Source of the DNA: Bacteroidales bacterium
GTDB lineage: Bacteria; Bacteroidota; Bacteroidia; Bacteroidales; Bacteroidaceae
NCBI GenBank assembly: GCA_018064685.1
Contig: JAGHUS010000064.1
Span: forward strand, 1 to 64,000
Reading direction: 5' to 3'
Length of the DNA stretch: 64,000 nucleotides
This document shows, one piece after another, positions 20,017 through 29,564 of the stretch (the stretch's first letter is position 1; each line of letters begins with the position of its first letter). Both the position numbers and the translations under genes were made by a program. The notes under the pieces are model-generated. The model had not been told where the DNA came from, did no database searches, and saw only the letters and a program-made list of their open reading frames with translations.

Positions 20017-23000
20017 TTACAGGTATTGTTTCATGACAGGCACCTCAATGCTGAGCGAGAGCTCATTCATCAGGTTGTCATGTTCCTGTTTGATGTCGAT
20101 GATATGCAGCTTGTCCTGAGGTATGTATCGCTCATAACCACCGGCACGCTTGCTTGTCATCTCGTTGAAATACTCAGCCATGCGGCCCTTCAGTCCTGGT
20201 GCTGGAGTGATAGCCTTGAAATAGACTACATTTCCGTCATACAGTTTAGGACGGAATTGCATCATGTCGGCATTCACCTGCAGTGAGTTGGCAACAAGCG
20301 CATCGATCAGTCCGCGACCGATGAGACTCGTGAAGAGTGGGCTATGCTCGAAATACTCTCGCATGCTCTCGCCCGTGCGTGACGTGAACATCTCCTTGAA
20401 CTCCTGCTTCTTGACGGTATGTGCGTCGAACATAAAGAGCTGTTCCACCCTCTCGCCCTGTGCAGTGAGCTGGCATGCCATCTCGTAGGCTATCATGCCA
20501 CCATAGCACCATCCACCCAGATAGTACGGGCCATGAGGATGATGCGTCTTCAGTACCTCGACGTATTTCTTGGCAATCTCTGGAATACCATGCTTGATGT
20601 CATCCTGATGATAGATATTCCACTGATCCAGAACTGCCAACGAACAGAAACCCTCTAACTGCCTGGCGAGCGACAGGTATGCTTCGCTGCCCGTATTTCC
20701 AGTATGAACGAATACCAGTTGCTTGGTACCCGGAGTCTCGGTGAGCACACGGTAGTTGTCCTCGCCGGCATCGTCATCAGCAGCCTGATAGCATTCCATT
20801 TCCAGGTCGCCCCAAGCATCTGAGGCCTCGTCCTGTTCCTTGCTCCAGTCCTCCTTGTCGGCTTCGTCAGCCCACTCGATGGCAGAACGAAGCAGGTAAC
20901 ACCAGTTGCTGACGCTCTCTCCGCCATGTTCCTTCAGGGCTTCAAACACCTCTGCAATCCATGTCCTTATCCTCCATTCTTCGGCCAGGATGGTGTTGTA
21001 GGCAATCATCAGGTAGGCCGCAGCTCCATCTATCCTGCAAAGCGAAAGCTGGAACAATGGGAGCAGCTGAAGGTGATTGACTGACTGCAAGAGTGCATGA
21101 CGTTTGTCCATCATAGCTGCCACAGCATCCAGTTCATTATCTGCATCTATGACCGACAGAGGCACAGACCGGTCAAGAAATACCTGCATAGGCACGTCAA
21201 CGCCTGCGTATGCCACAGCCGAGGTGATGGCCTTATGCCTCTTTGCAACAGCGTCGATGGCCTTTCGTATCAGCTCCATGGTGACGTTGCCGTCAATGTC
21301 CATCTCAACACATACGGCATTAACCCGCCTGTCAGGATTCATGATATGCTGGTGCAGCAAGCGTCTCTGCGCAGGCATCAGTGCCGTACGCTTCACGACG
21401 TACTCGCCACGGCTTGCATAGTCGGCAATAAGCGCCAGGGTGCGTATGTCGTTGTGTTTCAGCAACTGCTCGATAGGAATCTCAATGTCATTGCTGCGTA
21501 GCAGTGCCATCAGTCGGATAGACTTGATGGACGTGCCGCCCAGAGAGGTGAATGTGTCATGCGCACTGATTGTACCAGCTTCGAGTGTCAGTGTCTCAGC
21601 AATGCATCTTGCGATGGTCTCCTCCAGCTTTCCTTGTGGCTCAACGAAATCAGCAGATGCATCGTTACTGGTCAGTTGTGGGGCAGGCAGTTTCTTCTTG
21701 TCCACCTTTTGGTTGACGTTGAGCGGAATGCTGTCAATCTGCATCGTCACGGCAGGCACCATGTAAGGAGGTTTCTGCGAGGCGATGAAGTTGTTTAGCG
21801 CAGCAATATCAAGATTCTGAGCTACCACATACGCAGCAATGAACTTTCCACCGTTAGGATCATCGAATGCCTGAACAGTAACGTCCTTCACTCCCGAGAA
21901 GTCGCGTATTACAGCCTCTACCTCCTTCAGCTCAATGCGGAATCCTCGTATCTTGACCTGCCCATCCCTACGGCCTACGAACTCAATGTTGCCATCCTTA
22001 CGATAGCGCACAATGTCGCCACTGTGGTAGGCACGCTGATTGTCTAACGTAAAGAATGCTTCAGCCGTCTTGTCAGGACGATTGAGGTATCCGCGACCCA
22101 CCTGACGTCCGCTGATTATCAGTTCGCCCAATGCACCGACAGGAAGTCTGTGCATGAACTTGTCCACAACATAGCACTTCAGATGGTTGGTAGGACGTCC
22201 GATAGGGATGTTGTTCTCGCGTTTGTCAACCAAGTGGGTTGTTGAGAATATAGTACACTCCGTAGGTCCGTATCCGTTATGGAAGTCATAACCTACGGCA
22301 GGATCAACGCTCTGCAACTTCTCACCACCTACCGACAAATGCCTCAACTGTGAGTCCTTGACATTGAGCAGATACTGCACACCTACCTGAGTGGTCATGA
22401 ACGAATGTGTCACACCATTCTGCTTGAAGTAATCGTTGATGGCAACCATGTCCAGTCGGATATTCTCAGGTACGATACATACCGAGGCACCGGTGGTGAG
22501 AGCCGGGTACATATCCATCATGCAAGCATCAAAACCATAGCTGGCGTATGCGGCTACACAGTCACCTGGCTGCAGAGAGTAATAGCTTCTGTACCAGTCG
22601 CAGAATGCCACAAGATTTCCATGCTCAAGCATTACTCCCTTCGGCACGCCTGTAGAACCGGAGGTATAAAGGAGGATGAATAAAGCCTGCGGCTTAAGTG
22701 AAAAGTTAAAAGTTAAACGTGAAAAGTTCTGGCTGCTGACTTGTTGTTCTAGATCGTTAGTCAGTACCACTTCACCGTCATATTCGCTGACTATTGAGCG
22801 CAGGTCCGAGTCGGCAATGAGAAGGGCAGCATTCGCATCCTTCACCATGAAGTTCAGCCGTTCCTGAGGATAGCTTGGATCCAGCGGCTGATAGGCACAG
22901 CCTGCCTTCAGTGCGGCAAGTGAAGCCAGCACCATCCATTCGCCTCGGTGAATAAGGATGGATACTACAGGCTCTTTATCCTCTGTGCTCTCTTTTACCT

Positions 23001-26000
23001 TATTATAGATTAAGGCCGCCATACGATCTGTCAGTTCGTCAATCTCACGATAGGTATATCTCTTGTCCTCATAGACGACGGCAGTATTATCAGGATATTC
23101 GGCAGCAGCCTTACGGAACAGGGATACGATATCTGCATCTTTGTCTGCAAACTCTTGCTTATACCCAGCATTGAATGTGTCAAGCTGAGCCAGGGTTTTG
23201 TCCGAAGCAAGTGATATACTGCTTAAGAGTACATCCGATTCTGCTCCCTTGCATCCTACTTGCTCTGCCACATGCGAATAGGTGTCTGCCAACCCCTGCA
23301 TCATCTCCTCAGAGTACAGCGAGCTGTCATACTCCACCACGACGCGAGCATTCTCGGTGCTACCCGTCACGGCAATATAAAGTGGGAATTTTGCCCTGTC
23401 AAGTGTAAGAGTCCTGATTTCCAGTTCTTCTTGCCCCACATGGTATGAATCGATCACTCCTACTTGATAGGCAAACATGATGTTGGTTTTGTAGCCGTAG
23501 TCTTGTGCTACACGTACAAATGGGTAATTCTCATGCCTAAGTGTCTCTTCGTAATCCTGGCATGTGCGTTGCAGATATTCACTCACACTGTCGTCAGCCT
23601 TAAGCGTCGAGATAACAGGCAATGTGTTCACGAACATACCCATGGTGTTCTGCAAGCGAGCATCGCTTCTGCCGTTGGATATGGTACACAATGAGACCTC
23701 GTCCTCGCACAGATAGCCGCCGATGCAGATATTGGCAATGGCAAGGCAGATGCCCGATGTAGTGAGGCCTGCAGTGCCTTCAGCCAACTTGGCTATCTGT
23801 GTCAGGTCGATTGTGGTGCTTACCTTATGTGCCTCATGCGAAGCTTCTTCTTCAATCTCTTTGTCCGGTAATAACATGCTGACCTCTTCTACACCACCGA
23901 TACGGCTGTCGAAGTACTCTTTATCCTTATCATCAAGTGTCTGCTTATGGGCAAAGTCGTAGTAGTCATAAGTTTCATGTTCCAGAGTTTCACCGTCAAG
24001 GGCTTTGCACAGCTCCCTCAGGAACAGGTCGCACGATGCACCATCGCTGATGAGATGATGGAAATCGGCAAGCAGAAGGATGGAATCGTCACGTTCGATG
24101 ATTGTAAATCGGAAGAGAGGGCCTTCTGCGAGATTGAACGGATGAACCTTAGGTTCACCTGCATGCTCCACAACGAGGGTGTTTTTTTCCATGCGTTTCA
24201 GCACAGCTTCGCCATTGCTGTTTGTTACGATATGCGACCACAATACAGGATGCGCCGCGACAAATGACTGCAGCGCGCTTTCAATTTGTGCCACGGTGAC
24301 ACTCGATGGAAGCTTGATGAGCGTCGGAATATTGTAGAGCGTAGAGTCCGGATTGAGCAAGCATTCGTTATAGACACCCTGTTGTGAGAATGTAAGCGGA
24401 ACTTCATCAATCTGCTCCTTGTGTGTATCTGTAGCACGCACTGCTCCACCTGCCATCCACTCGGTGAGGATGTCGTTCTCTATGCTCTGTATCGTCCCGC
24501 TTTGTGTCAGAGACTTAGAGTCTATCTGTATGGCAAAGCGCTTGAATACGATGTTTGCCAGTTTTATGGAAGAAAGCGATGTCAGTCCATAGAATTTAAG
24601 GTTATCCGTAATGCCAAGTGCAGCATCCTTGCTATTGTCATTGCTGACCTCTGGCAGATTCAATATGCCGGCTACCATATTATACAGCTCCACCTCGAGC
24701 TTGTTCATCGGAGCAGCCGAAGCACTATCTTTGCGTTTCATGGCAGAAGGTGATGCCTCTGGCAACGCTTTCTTGTCTACCTTCTGGTTTACGGTAAGTG
24801 GGATGCTGTCTATCTGCATCGTCACGGCCGGCACCATATAAGGAGGTTTCTGCGAGGCGATGAAGTCGTTGAGTGCAGCAATGTCTACCTGTTCATCACT
24901 CACGATATACGCAGCAATGAACTTTCCACCATTCGGGTCATCGAATGCCTGAACGGTGACGTCGCTCATATCTGGGTATTCACGAATCACAGCCTCCACC
25001 TCTTTCAGTTCGATGCGGAACCCACGAATCTTAACCTGTCCGTCCTTACGTCCTACAAACTCTATGTTGCCATCCTGACGATAGCGCACTATGTCGCCCG
25101 AGTGATAAACACGTCCCTGGCCGAACGGATTCGGGGTAAAGCTCTTTGCTGTCTTGTCAGGGCGGTTCAAGTAACCACGGCCCACCTGAGGTCCATTGAT
25201 CCATAGTTCTCCGGGAGCACCAACAGGAAGCCTATGTCCGTATTTGTCAACTATGTATAGATTACAGGTGGCAGTGGGCTTACCGATAGGAATGTTTGGC
25301 TCCCAGTGGTCAATCTGAAATAGCGCACATCCGCATGTCGTCTCGCTCGGGCCGTAACCGTTGTGTATCTTATAACTCAAGGTCTCTGGTTTGACTGCAC
25401 GCAGTTTCTCTCCTCCCATCATCAGATGCTTTAGGGATGCTGACTGCGGATAGTTCTCGAGATACTGCACACCTACCTGCGTGGTCATGAAGCAGTGGGT
25501 GACACCCTCCTGCTCGAAGTACTGATGCAGTGCCTCCATGTCCAGACGTATATCTTCGTCGATGATATGGAGTGTGGCTCCAGTCATCAGCGTGCAGTAG
25601 ATATCCATCATGTTGGCATCGAAACCAAAGCTGGCGTAGGCAGCGATATTGCTCTCCGATGTCATGCTTAGGTAGTTGCAGAACGACTTGCTGAATGCTA
25701 TCAAGTTGCGGTGCTCCAGCATCACGCCTTTTGGAACACCGGTGGAACCAGAGGTGTAGAGGAGGGTGAGTAAAGCCTGCGGCTTAAGTGAAAAGTGAAA
25801 AGTGAAAAGTGAAAAGTTCTGGTTGCTGGCTTGCTGTTCGAGTTCGTTAGTCAAAAGCACCTCACCGTCATACTCGTTGAGTATCTCGCGCAGGTCAGGG
25901 TCGGCAATCAGCAGAATGGCGTTCGCGTCCTTCACCATGAAGTTCAGGCGGTCCTGTGGATACGACGGGTCGAGAGGCTGATAGGCGCAGCCAGCCTTCA

Positions 26001-27564
26001 ATGCTGCCAGAGATGCCAAGACCATCCATTCGCTTCGGTGAATGATGATAGATATGACTGGTTCACTACCTTTTTTACCTTCTATATTCTCTAGTACCTT
26101 ATTATATATAACACCAGCGTACTTGTCTGTCAGTTCATCCAGCTGCTTGTATGTGATCCTCTTCTCCCTGAATGCCACAGCGATATTGTCAGGGTGCAGC
26201 TCCACCTGCTTGCGGAACTCTGAGACGACTGTTGCCTGGCTACTTGTGGTGAGTTTGTCGAATCCATCAAGTTCTACGCTAAAGTCTTTCTTATTGAAGG
26301 AGTCGAGTTGACTGGTCTGGTCGCCATTGACCACCTCTATGTCAGCAAGGTTCTCTTTGGTGAGCATCTGATTCAGTATATTGCTATACGACATGCAGAA
26401 CTGCTCTATGAACTCGTCGGAGTACATGCCAGTGTTGCATTCCACCCTGCAGATGTATTCCTCTTCTTGCTCTATGACCTGTATGCCAAGGTCAAAGCCC
26501 GGACGGTGCACACGGAGGTTTTCCATCTCCTGCTTGCGTCCGTTCAGACTGATGCTGAAATCATGAATAGAGCCCTGGAAGGCAAAGCACACGCGTGGGG
26601 CAAGACCAAGATCCTGCGACAACTCGGCAAATGAGTAGAGTGTATGGCTGCGGGCGCCTTTCATCTGAGTAGAGGTCTGCTGCAGCAATTCCTGTATGGT
26701 GGGTGTCTTGCGGAAGTCGTGATATACGGGAAGAGTCTTCACCATCATGTTATACGAGCTCCGTGTCTGCTTGTCGCTACGACCATGGAAGATTGTGGCA
26801 TACAACGTCTCTTCCTCTGCCGAGTATTTGGCAAGTGTGTAGCCAAAGGCAGCAGTAAAGGGAATGCTGACGCTCACATTATGCCGTCCGCAGAATGTTT
26901 TTACCTCTGTTGGGGTGATCTTGAGGGGGTGGAAGGTGAACGTCCATTTACCATCGTTCTTATCGAATACGTCTGGCAGTGGAGTAGTATCCACATCGCT
27001 GGCAGCCGCAAACTCCTGCATGTACCATGCCTTGGCTTCTGCGTATGCCTCTGTCTGGCGAAGCTGAGCCTCTTCCTTGGCAACGGTGAAGCCATCCTTT
27101 TCTTCTGTCGACAGCGTCTCGCCAGCGTATGCCATACTCAGGTCTTTGCGGAAGTTTGCCATCGATATTCCGTCGAAGATGATGTGATGAAAGTCAAAAT
27201 ACAGATAGTTTCCCTTCTGTGTCTTGTATATCTTGAGTCGGAACAAAGGATCTTTCAGCAAGTCGAAGTCTGCTCCAAAGTACTCACGGTAGTTCTCAAT
27301 GTCGCTCGTCTCGATGACTGTTGTGTGGAACTCATCAGCAGTATGGTCTTCAAGCATAATGTCTCCATCTTCTGCCATAACGAGGCGAGACTTCACGTAT
27401 GGGTGCGTCTCGATCACTCTGTCAATGGCATTGCAGAGTCTTTCGATGTCGATGTCCTCATCGAGCTTGTATAGCATGTCCAGGTTGTAGTTGGCATCTT
27501 TATGCTTTTCCTGACATGCCAGGTATATGCCTAACTGGGTCTGGGTCAGTGGATATCTATTCAT
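20017..27564 (-). CDS. Nonribosomal peptide synthetase, order C-A-T-C-A-T-(degenerate C N-lobe)-TE
   Basis: 2515 aa. C1 HHIIFDG; A1 LLYTSGSTGVPKGVMLEH; T1 YGLTSLSSIKL; C2 HHLISDG; A2 LLYTSGSTGVPKGVMLEH; T2 LGGTSIKSIR; TE GGWCYGGMIAYEMA. Confidence 0.97.
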   Translation of the reverse strand: MNRYPLTQTQLGIYLACQEKHKDANYNLDMLYKLDEDIDIERLCNAIDRVIETHPYVKSRLVMAEDGDIMLEDHTADEFHTTVIETSDIENYREYFGADFDLLKDPLFRLKIYKTQKGNYLYFDFHHIIFDGISMANFRKDLSMAYAGETLSTEEKDGFTVAKEEAQLRQTEAYAEAKAWYMQEFAAASDVDTTPLPDVFDKNDGKWTFTFHPLKITPTEVKTFCGRHNVSVSIPFTAAFGYTLAKYSAEEETLYATIFHGRSDKQTRSSYNMMVKTLPVYHDFRKTPTIQELLQQTSTQMKGARSHTLYSFAELSQDLGLAPRVCFAFQGSIHDFSISLNGRKQEMENLRVHRPGFDLGIQVIEQEEEYICRVECNTGMYSDEFIEQFCMSYSNILNQMLTKENLADIEVVNGDQTSQLDSFNKKDFSVELDGFDKLTTSSQATVVSEFRKQVELHPDNIAVAFREKRITYKQLDELTDKYAGVIYNKVLENIEGKKGSEPVISIIIHRSEWMVLASLAALKAGCAYQPLDPSYPQDRLNFMVKDANAILLIADPDLREILNEYDGEVLLTNELEQQASNQNFSLFTFHFSLKPQALLTLLYTSGSTGVPKGVMLEHRNLIAFSKSFCNYLSMTSESNIAAYASFGFDANMMDIYCTLMTGATLHIIDEDIRLDMEALHQYFEQEGVTHCFMTTQVGVQYLENYPQSASLKHLMMGGEKLRAVKPETLSYKIHNGYGPSETTCGCALFQIDHWEPNIPIGKPTATCNLYIVDKYGHRLPVGAPGELWINGPQVGRGYLNRPDKTAKSFTPNPFGQGRVYHSGDIVRYRQDGNIEFVGRKDGQVKIRGFRIELKEVEAVIREYPDMSDVTVQAFDDPNGGKFIAAYIVSDEQVDIAALNDFIASQKPPYMVPAVTMQIDSIPLTVNQKVDKKALPEASPSAMKRKDSASAAPMNKLEVELYNMVAGILNLPEVSNDNSKDAALGITDNLKFYGLTSLSSIKLANIVFKRFAIQIDSKSLTQSGTIQSIENDILTEWMAGGAVRATDTHKEQIDEVPLTFSQQGVYNECLLNPDSTLYNIPTLIKLPSSVTVAQIESALQSFVAAHPVLWSHIVTNSNGEAVLKRMEKNTLVVEHAGEPKVHPFNLAEGPLFRFTIIERDDSILLLADFHHLISDGASCDLFLRELCKALDGETLEHETYDYYDFAHKQTLDDKDKEYFDSRIGGVEEVSMLLPDKEIEEEASHEAHKVSTTIDLTQIAKLAEGTAGLTTSGICLAIANICIGGYLCEDEVSLCTISNGRSDARLQNTMGMFVNTLPVISTLKADDSVSEYLQRTCQDYEETLRHENYPFVRVAQDYGYKTNIMFAYQVGVIDSYHVGQEELEIRTLTLDRAKFPLYIAVTGSTENARVVVEYDSSLYSEEMMQGLADTYSHVAEQVGCKGAESDVLLSSISLASDKTLAQLDTFNAGYKQEFADKDADIVSLFRKAAAEYPDNTAVVYEDKRYTYREIDELTDRMAALIYNKVKESTEDKEPVVSILIHRGEWMVLASLAALKAGCAYQPLDPSYPQERLNFMVKDANAALLIADSDLRSIVSEYDGEVVLTNDLEQQVSSQNFSRLTFNFSLKPQALFILLYTSGSTGVPKGVMLEHGNLVAFCDWYRSYYSLQPGDCVAAYASYGFDACMMDMYPALTTGASVCIVPENIRLDMVAINDYFKQNGVTHSFMTTQVGVQYLLNVKDSQLRHLSVGGEKLQSVDPAVGYDFHNGYGPTECTIFSTTHLVDKRENNIPIGRPTNHLKCYVVDKFMHRLPVGALGELIISGRQVGRGYLNRPDKTAEAFFTLDNQRAYHSGDIVRYRKDGNIEFVGRRDGQVKIRGFRIELKEVEAVIRDFSGVKDVTVQAFDDPNGGKFIAAYVVAQNLDIAALNNFIASQKPPYMVPAVTMQIDSIPLNVNQKVDKKKLPAPQLTSNDASADFVEPQGKLEETIARCIAETLTLEAGTISAHDTFTSLGGTSIKSIRLMALLRSNDIEIPIEQLLKHNDIRTLALIADYASRGEYVVKRTALMPAQRRLLHQHIMNPDRRVNAVCVEMDIDGNVTMELIRKAIDAVAKRHKAITSAVAYAGVDVPMQVFLDRSVPLSVIDADNELDAVAAMMDKRHALLQSVNHLQLLPLFQLSLCRIDGAAAYLMIAYNTILAEEWRIRTWIAEVFEALKEHGGESVSNWCYLLRSAIEWADEADKEDWSKEQDEASDAWGDLEMECYQAADDDAGEDNYRVLTETPGTKQLVFVHTGNTGSEAYLSLARQLEGFCSLAVLDQWNIYHQDDIKHGIPEIAKKYVEVLKTHHPHGPYYLGGWCYGGMIAYEMACQLTAQGERVEQLFMFDAHTVKKQEFKEMFTSRTGESMREYFEHSPLFTSLIGRGLIDALVANSLQVNADMMQFRPKLYDGNVVYFKAITPAPGLKGRMAEYFNEMTSKRAGGYERYIPQDKLHIIDIKQEHDNLMNELSLSIEVPVMKQYL
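22698..22725. repeat. Degenerate heptamer tract in NRPS A2 coding sequence
   Basis: gtgaaaa gttaaaa gttaaac gtgaaaa (plus strand), encoding NFSRLTFNFSLK upstream of LLYTSGSTG. Confidence 0.85.
25788..25815. repeat. Perfect heptamer tract (GTGAAAA)x4 in NRPS A1 coding sequence
   Basis: Four exact gtgaaaa units (plus strand), encoding NFSLFTFHFSLK upstream of LLYTSGSTG. Confidence 0.95.
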
Positions 27565-27602
27565 TTACAATTTACCATTTACAAGTTTGGTCGTTTAATC
27601 GT

Positions 27603-28925
27603 CTAAACTTTTGCCAGTCTAAAGAGTCTTTCCACGTGGTTCATCTCAATGTCAAGAAGTGCGAGGTAGTCACGGTCGTACTCTTCTTCGGAGTCGTTGG
27701 CCAAGAAGATGAGACCCATGATAGTGAAAAAGTCCTTGGTGGTGGCGTAGTGACGTGGAGCCTCGAAACCTACCCATGAATAGGTGCTCGCAAAACTCTC
27801 AATCAGCTCCTTGCCTATGAATTCTTCTGCGTCAAAATCCCTGGTAGTCACTGCGAATTGGAAGCATCCCGAACATCTGCGGCTGTAGAACGAGTACTTT
27901 CCGTCCTGAGAGCCGACAGCGGCGTAATCGTCGTAGCTGTTACGGGTGATATCCTTGCCCAGATAGGCTCTCAGGGAGATGTCGCTCTCGTGGATGCCCA
28001 TGACGCGGTCTTGCCATGCCGCTGGCTGATCTGCTCCGGCAAGACGGGCATTGACCTCGATGAGCACTGGACCCTCCTCATCCACCATCACCTCTGTGTG
28101 CAGCGGACCGATGGTCAGGCCAGTAGCATTTACTACGTCAATCACGTACCCGCAGAGTGTGTGGTAGATTGGATCATTGTTGCTGATAGCTGTTCCCCTG
28201 ACATATACGGGACGCTCTGCTGTGAACTTGCGCTTGTCGTAGCGCATCACATTGGTCACTACCGTACGGCCGTTCTGTGTCACAGTATTGACAAAGTACT
28301 CTGTGCCTATGATCATCTCTTGCACCAGCACGGCAATGTCAGGCGCATTCTTCTTTTTTGCCAGTTCTATGTCCTCAGACACTGCCGCAATAAGCTCCTC
28401 CTCGTTCAAGCAGGCCACTACACCGGCACTGCCTGCTCCGCGCAGAGGCTTCACAATGGCAGGCTTGCCTTTCAGTTCGTTATGATAATAGTCTAACGCT
28501 TCCTCTGTTGTCTTGACTACTTTGCCACGTATGTATCGCAACCCTGCAGCCTTCGCAGCCTCCTGCATTTTGTCCTTCTCTCTGAGGTAAGGCAACTGCT
28601 TCGGATTGTTGCATGGCAATCCGAGGTCGTATGCCAGATTGGTGGCGAGTTCAAGAGCGAAGTCTGTGCCAGGCACTATCACGCAAGGGTCAATCTCACG
28701 CACCATTGCCAGGGTATCCTCATACTTCTCTTTTGCCATATAAACCTGCGGGCGCTGACATTTCAGTCGGGCATACTCGCCGTCAAAGACCTTGCGTGCC
28801 TCGTTGCGCTGATTCTCAGGTACGAAGGGCTCGAGTATCACTGGCTCATAGCCAGCGTTCAGGATATCCTCTATGTAATTCAATGCGCTCGATGCACAGA
28901 GCACAACCATTATTTTCTTTTTCAT
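27603..28925 (-). CDS. ATP-grasp domain-containing ligase (L-amino-acid ligase-like)
   Basis: 440 aa; GKPAIVKPLRGAGSAGVVAC, VQEMIIGTEYFVNTV, TGLTIGPLHTEVMVDEEGPVLIEVNARLAG. Confidence 0.9.
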   Translation of the reverse strand: MKKKIMVVLCASSALNYIEDILNAGYEPVILEPFVPENQRNEARKVFDGEYARLKCQRPQVYMAKEKYEDTLAMVREIDPCVIVPGTDFALELATNLAYDLGLPCNNPKQLPYLREKDKMQEAAKAAGLRYIRGKVVKTTEEALDYYHNELKGKPAIVKPLRGAGSAGVVACLNEEELIAAVSEDIELAKKKNAPDIAVLVQEMIIGTEYFVNTVTQNGRTVVTNVMRYDKRKFTAERPVYVRGTAISNNDPIYHTLCGYVIDVVNATGLTIGPLHTEVMVDEEGPVLIEVNARLAGADQPAAWQDRVMGIHESDISLRAYLGKDITRNSYDDYAAVGSQDGKYSFYSRRCSGCFQFAVTTRDFDAEEFIGKELIESFASTYSWVGFEAPRHYATTKDFFTIMGLIFLANDSEEEYDRDYLALLDIEMNHVERLFRLAKV

Positions 28926-28954
28926 ATCATGTTGTGTTTATTATTCTTATTCCG

Positions 28955-29542
28955 TCATAAATACGTGCATATAGTATAGACGTAGCCATGATTTTCATCG
29001 ACTGTGGTTTCGAACCTGATCTTGTTCAGGACCTCTGCCACGAAGAGTGCCGGGAGGTTGTCGACAAGCCCCATGCCGGTGAGCTTCAGGTAGGCTTCCT
29101 TGCGTGTCCACCAGACGGCAAAACGGGTGCAGGGAGATGGCGAGGAGAGTATGTCCGCAATCTCCGCCTCGGAAAAGCAGTGACGGCAGATGTCCATGTC
29201 GAGGTACTGCTCTACCTCCTCTATGTCGCAGCCTATTTCTTGACGATCGATGACGCAAAGCACTCCCTTCTTGCAATGACTCAGGTTGAAGTGTATGTCG
29301 GGGAAGTCTCTGAGTACGGGTTTCGCATGACCGATGTATAGAAACTCGGGATTTTCTGTTATCCCGAATGTTGAAGACAATCCTTGTCTTAGCAGCAGGT
29401 ATGCCTTGGTGCATAGCACTCTGTCCAGCAGAAAGCGGAACCGCAAGGCCTTCTCTCGTCGCCATTGGGGCAGCAGTAGAAGGTCTTTTTCAAATTCCTC
29501 CTGTGTCACATCCTGAGGATGGTTGCTCAGCAAGATTGTCAT
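28955..29542 (-). CDS. 4'-phosphopantetheinyl transferase superfamily protein (Sfp-like)
   Basis: 195 aa; FNLSHCKKGVLCVIDRQEIGCDIEEVE and FAVWWTRKEAYLKLTGMGL. Confidence 0.92.
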   Translation of the reverse strand: MTILLSNHPQDVTQEEFEKDLLLLPQWRREKALRFRFLLDRVLCTKAYLLLRQGLSSTFGITENPEFLYIGHAKPVLRDFPDIHFNLSHCKKGVLCVIDRQEIGCDIEEVEQYLDMDICRHCFSEAEIADILSSPSPCTRFAVWWTRKEAYLKLTGMGLVDNLPALFVAEVLNKIRFETTVDENHGYVYTICTYL

Positions 29543-29564
29543 TAAGTCGTTTTACCTATTTATT

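Noticed and set aside
26644-27474. 276-aa plus-strand ORF inside the NRPS region
   Set aside because: Antisense to the NRPS C1 domain, no domain similarity seen.
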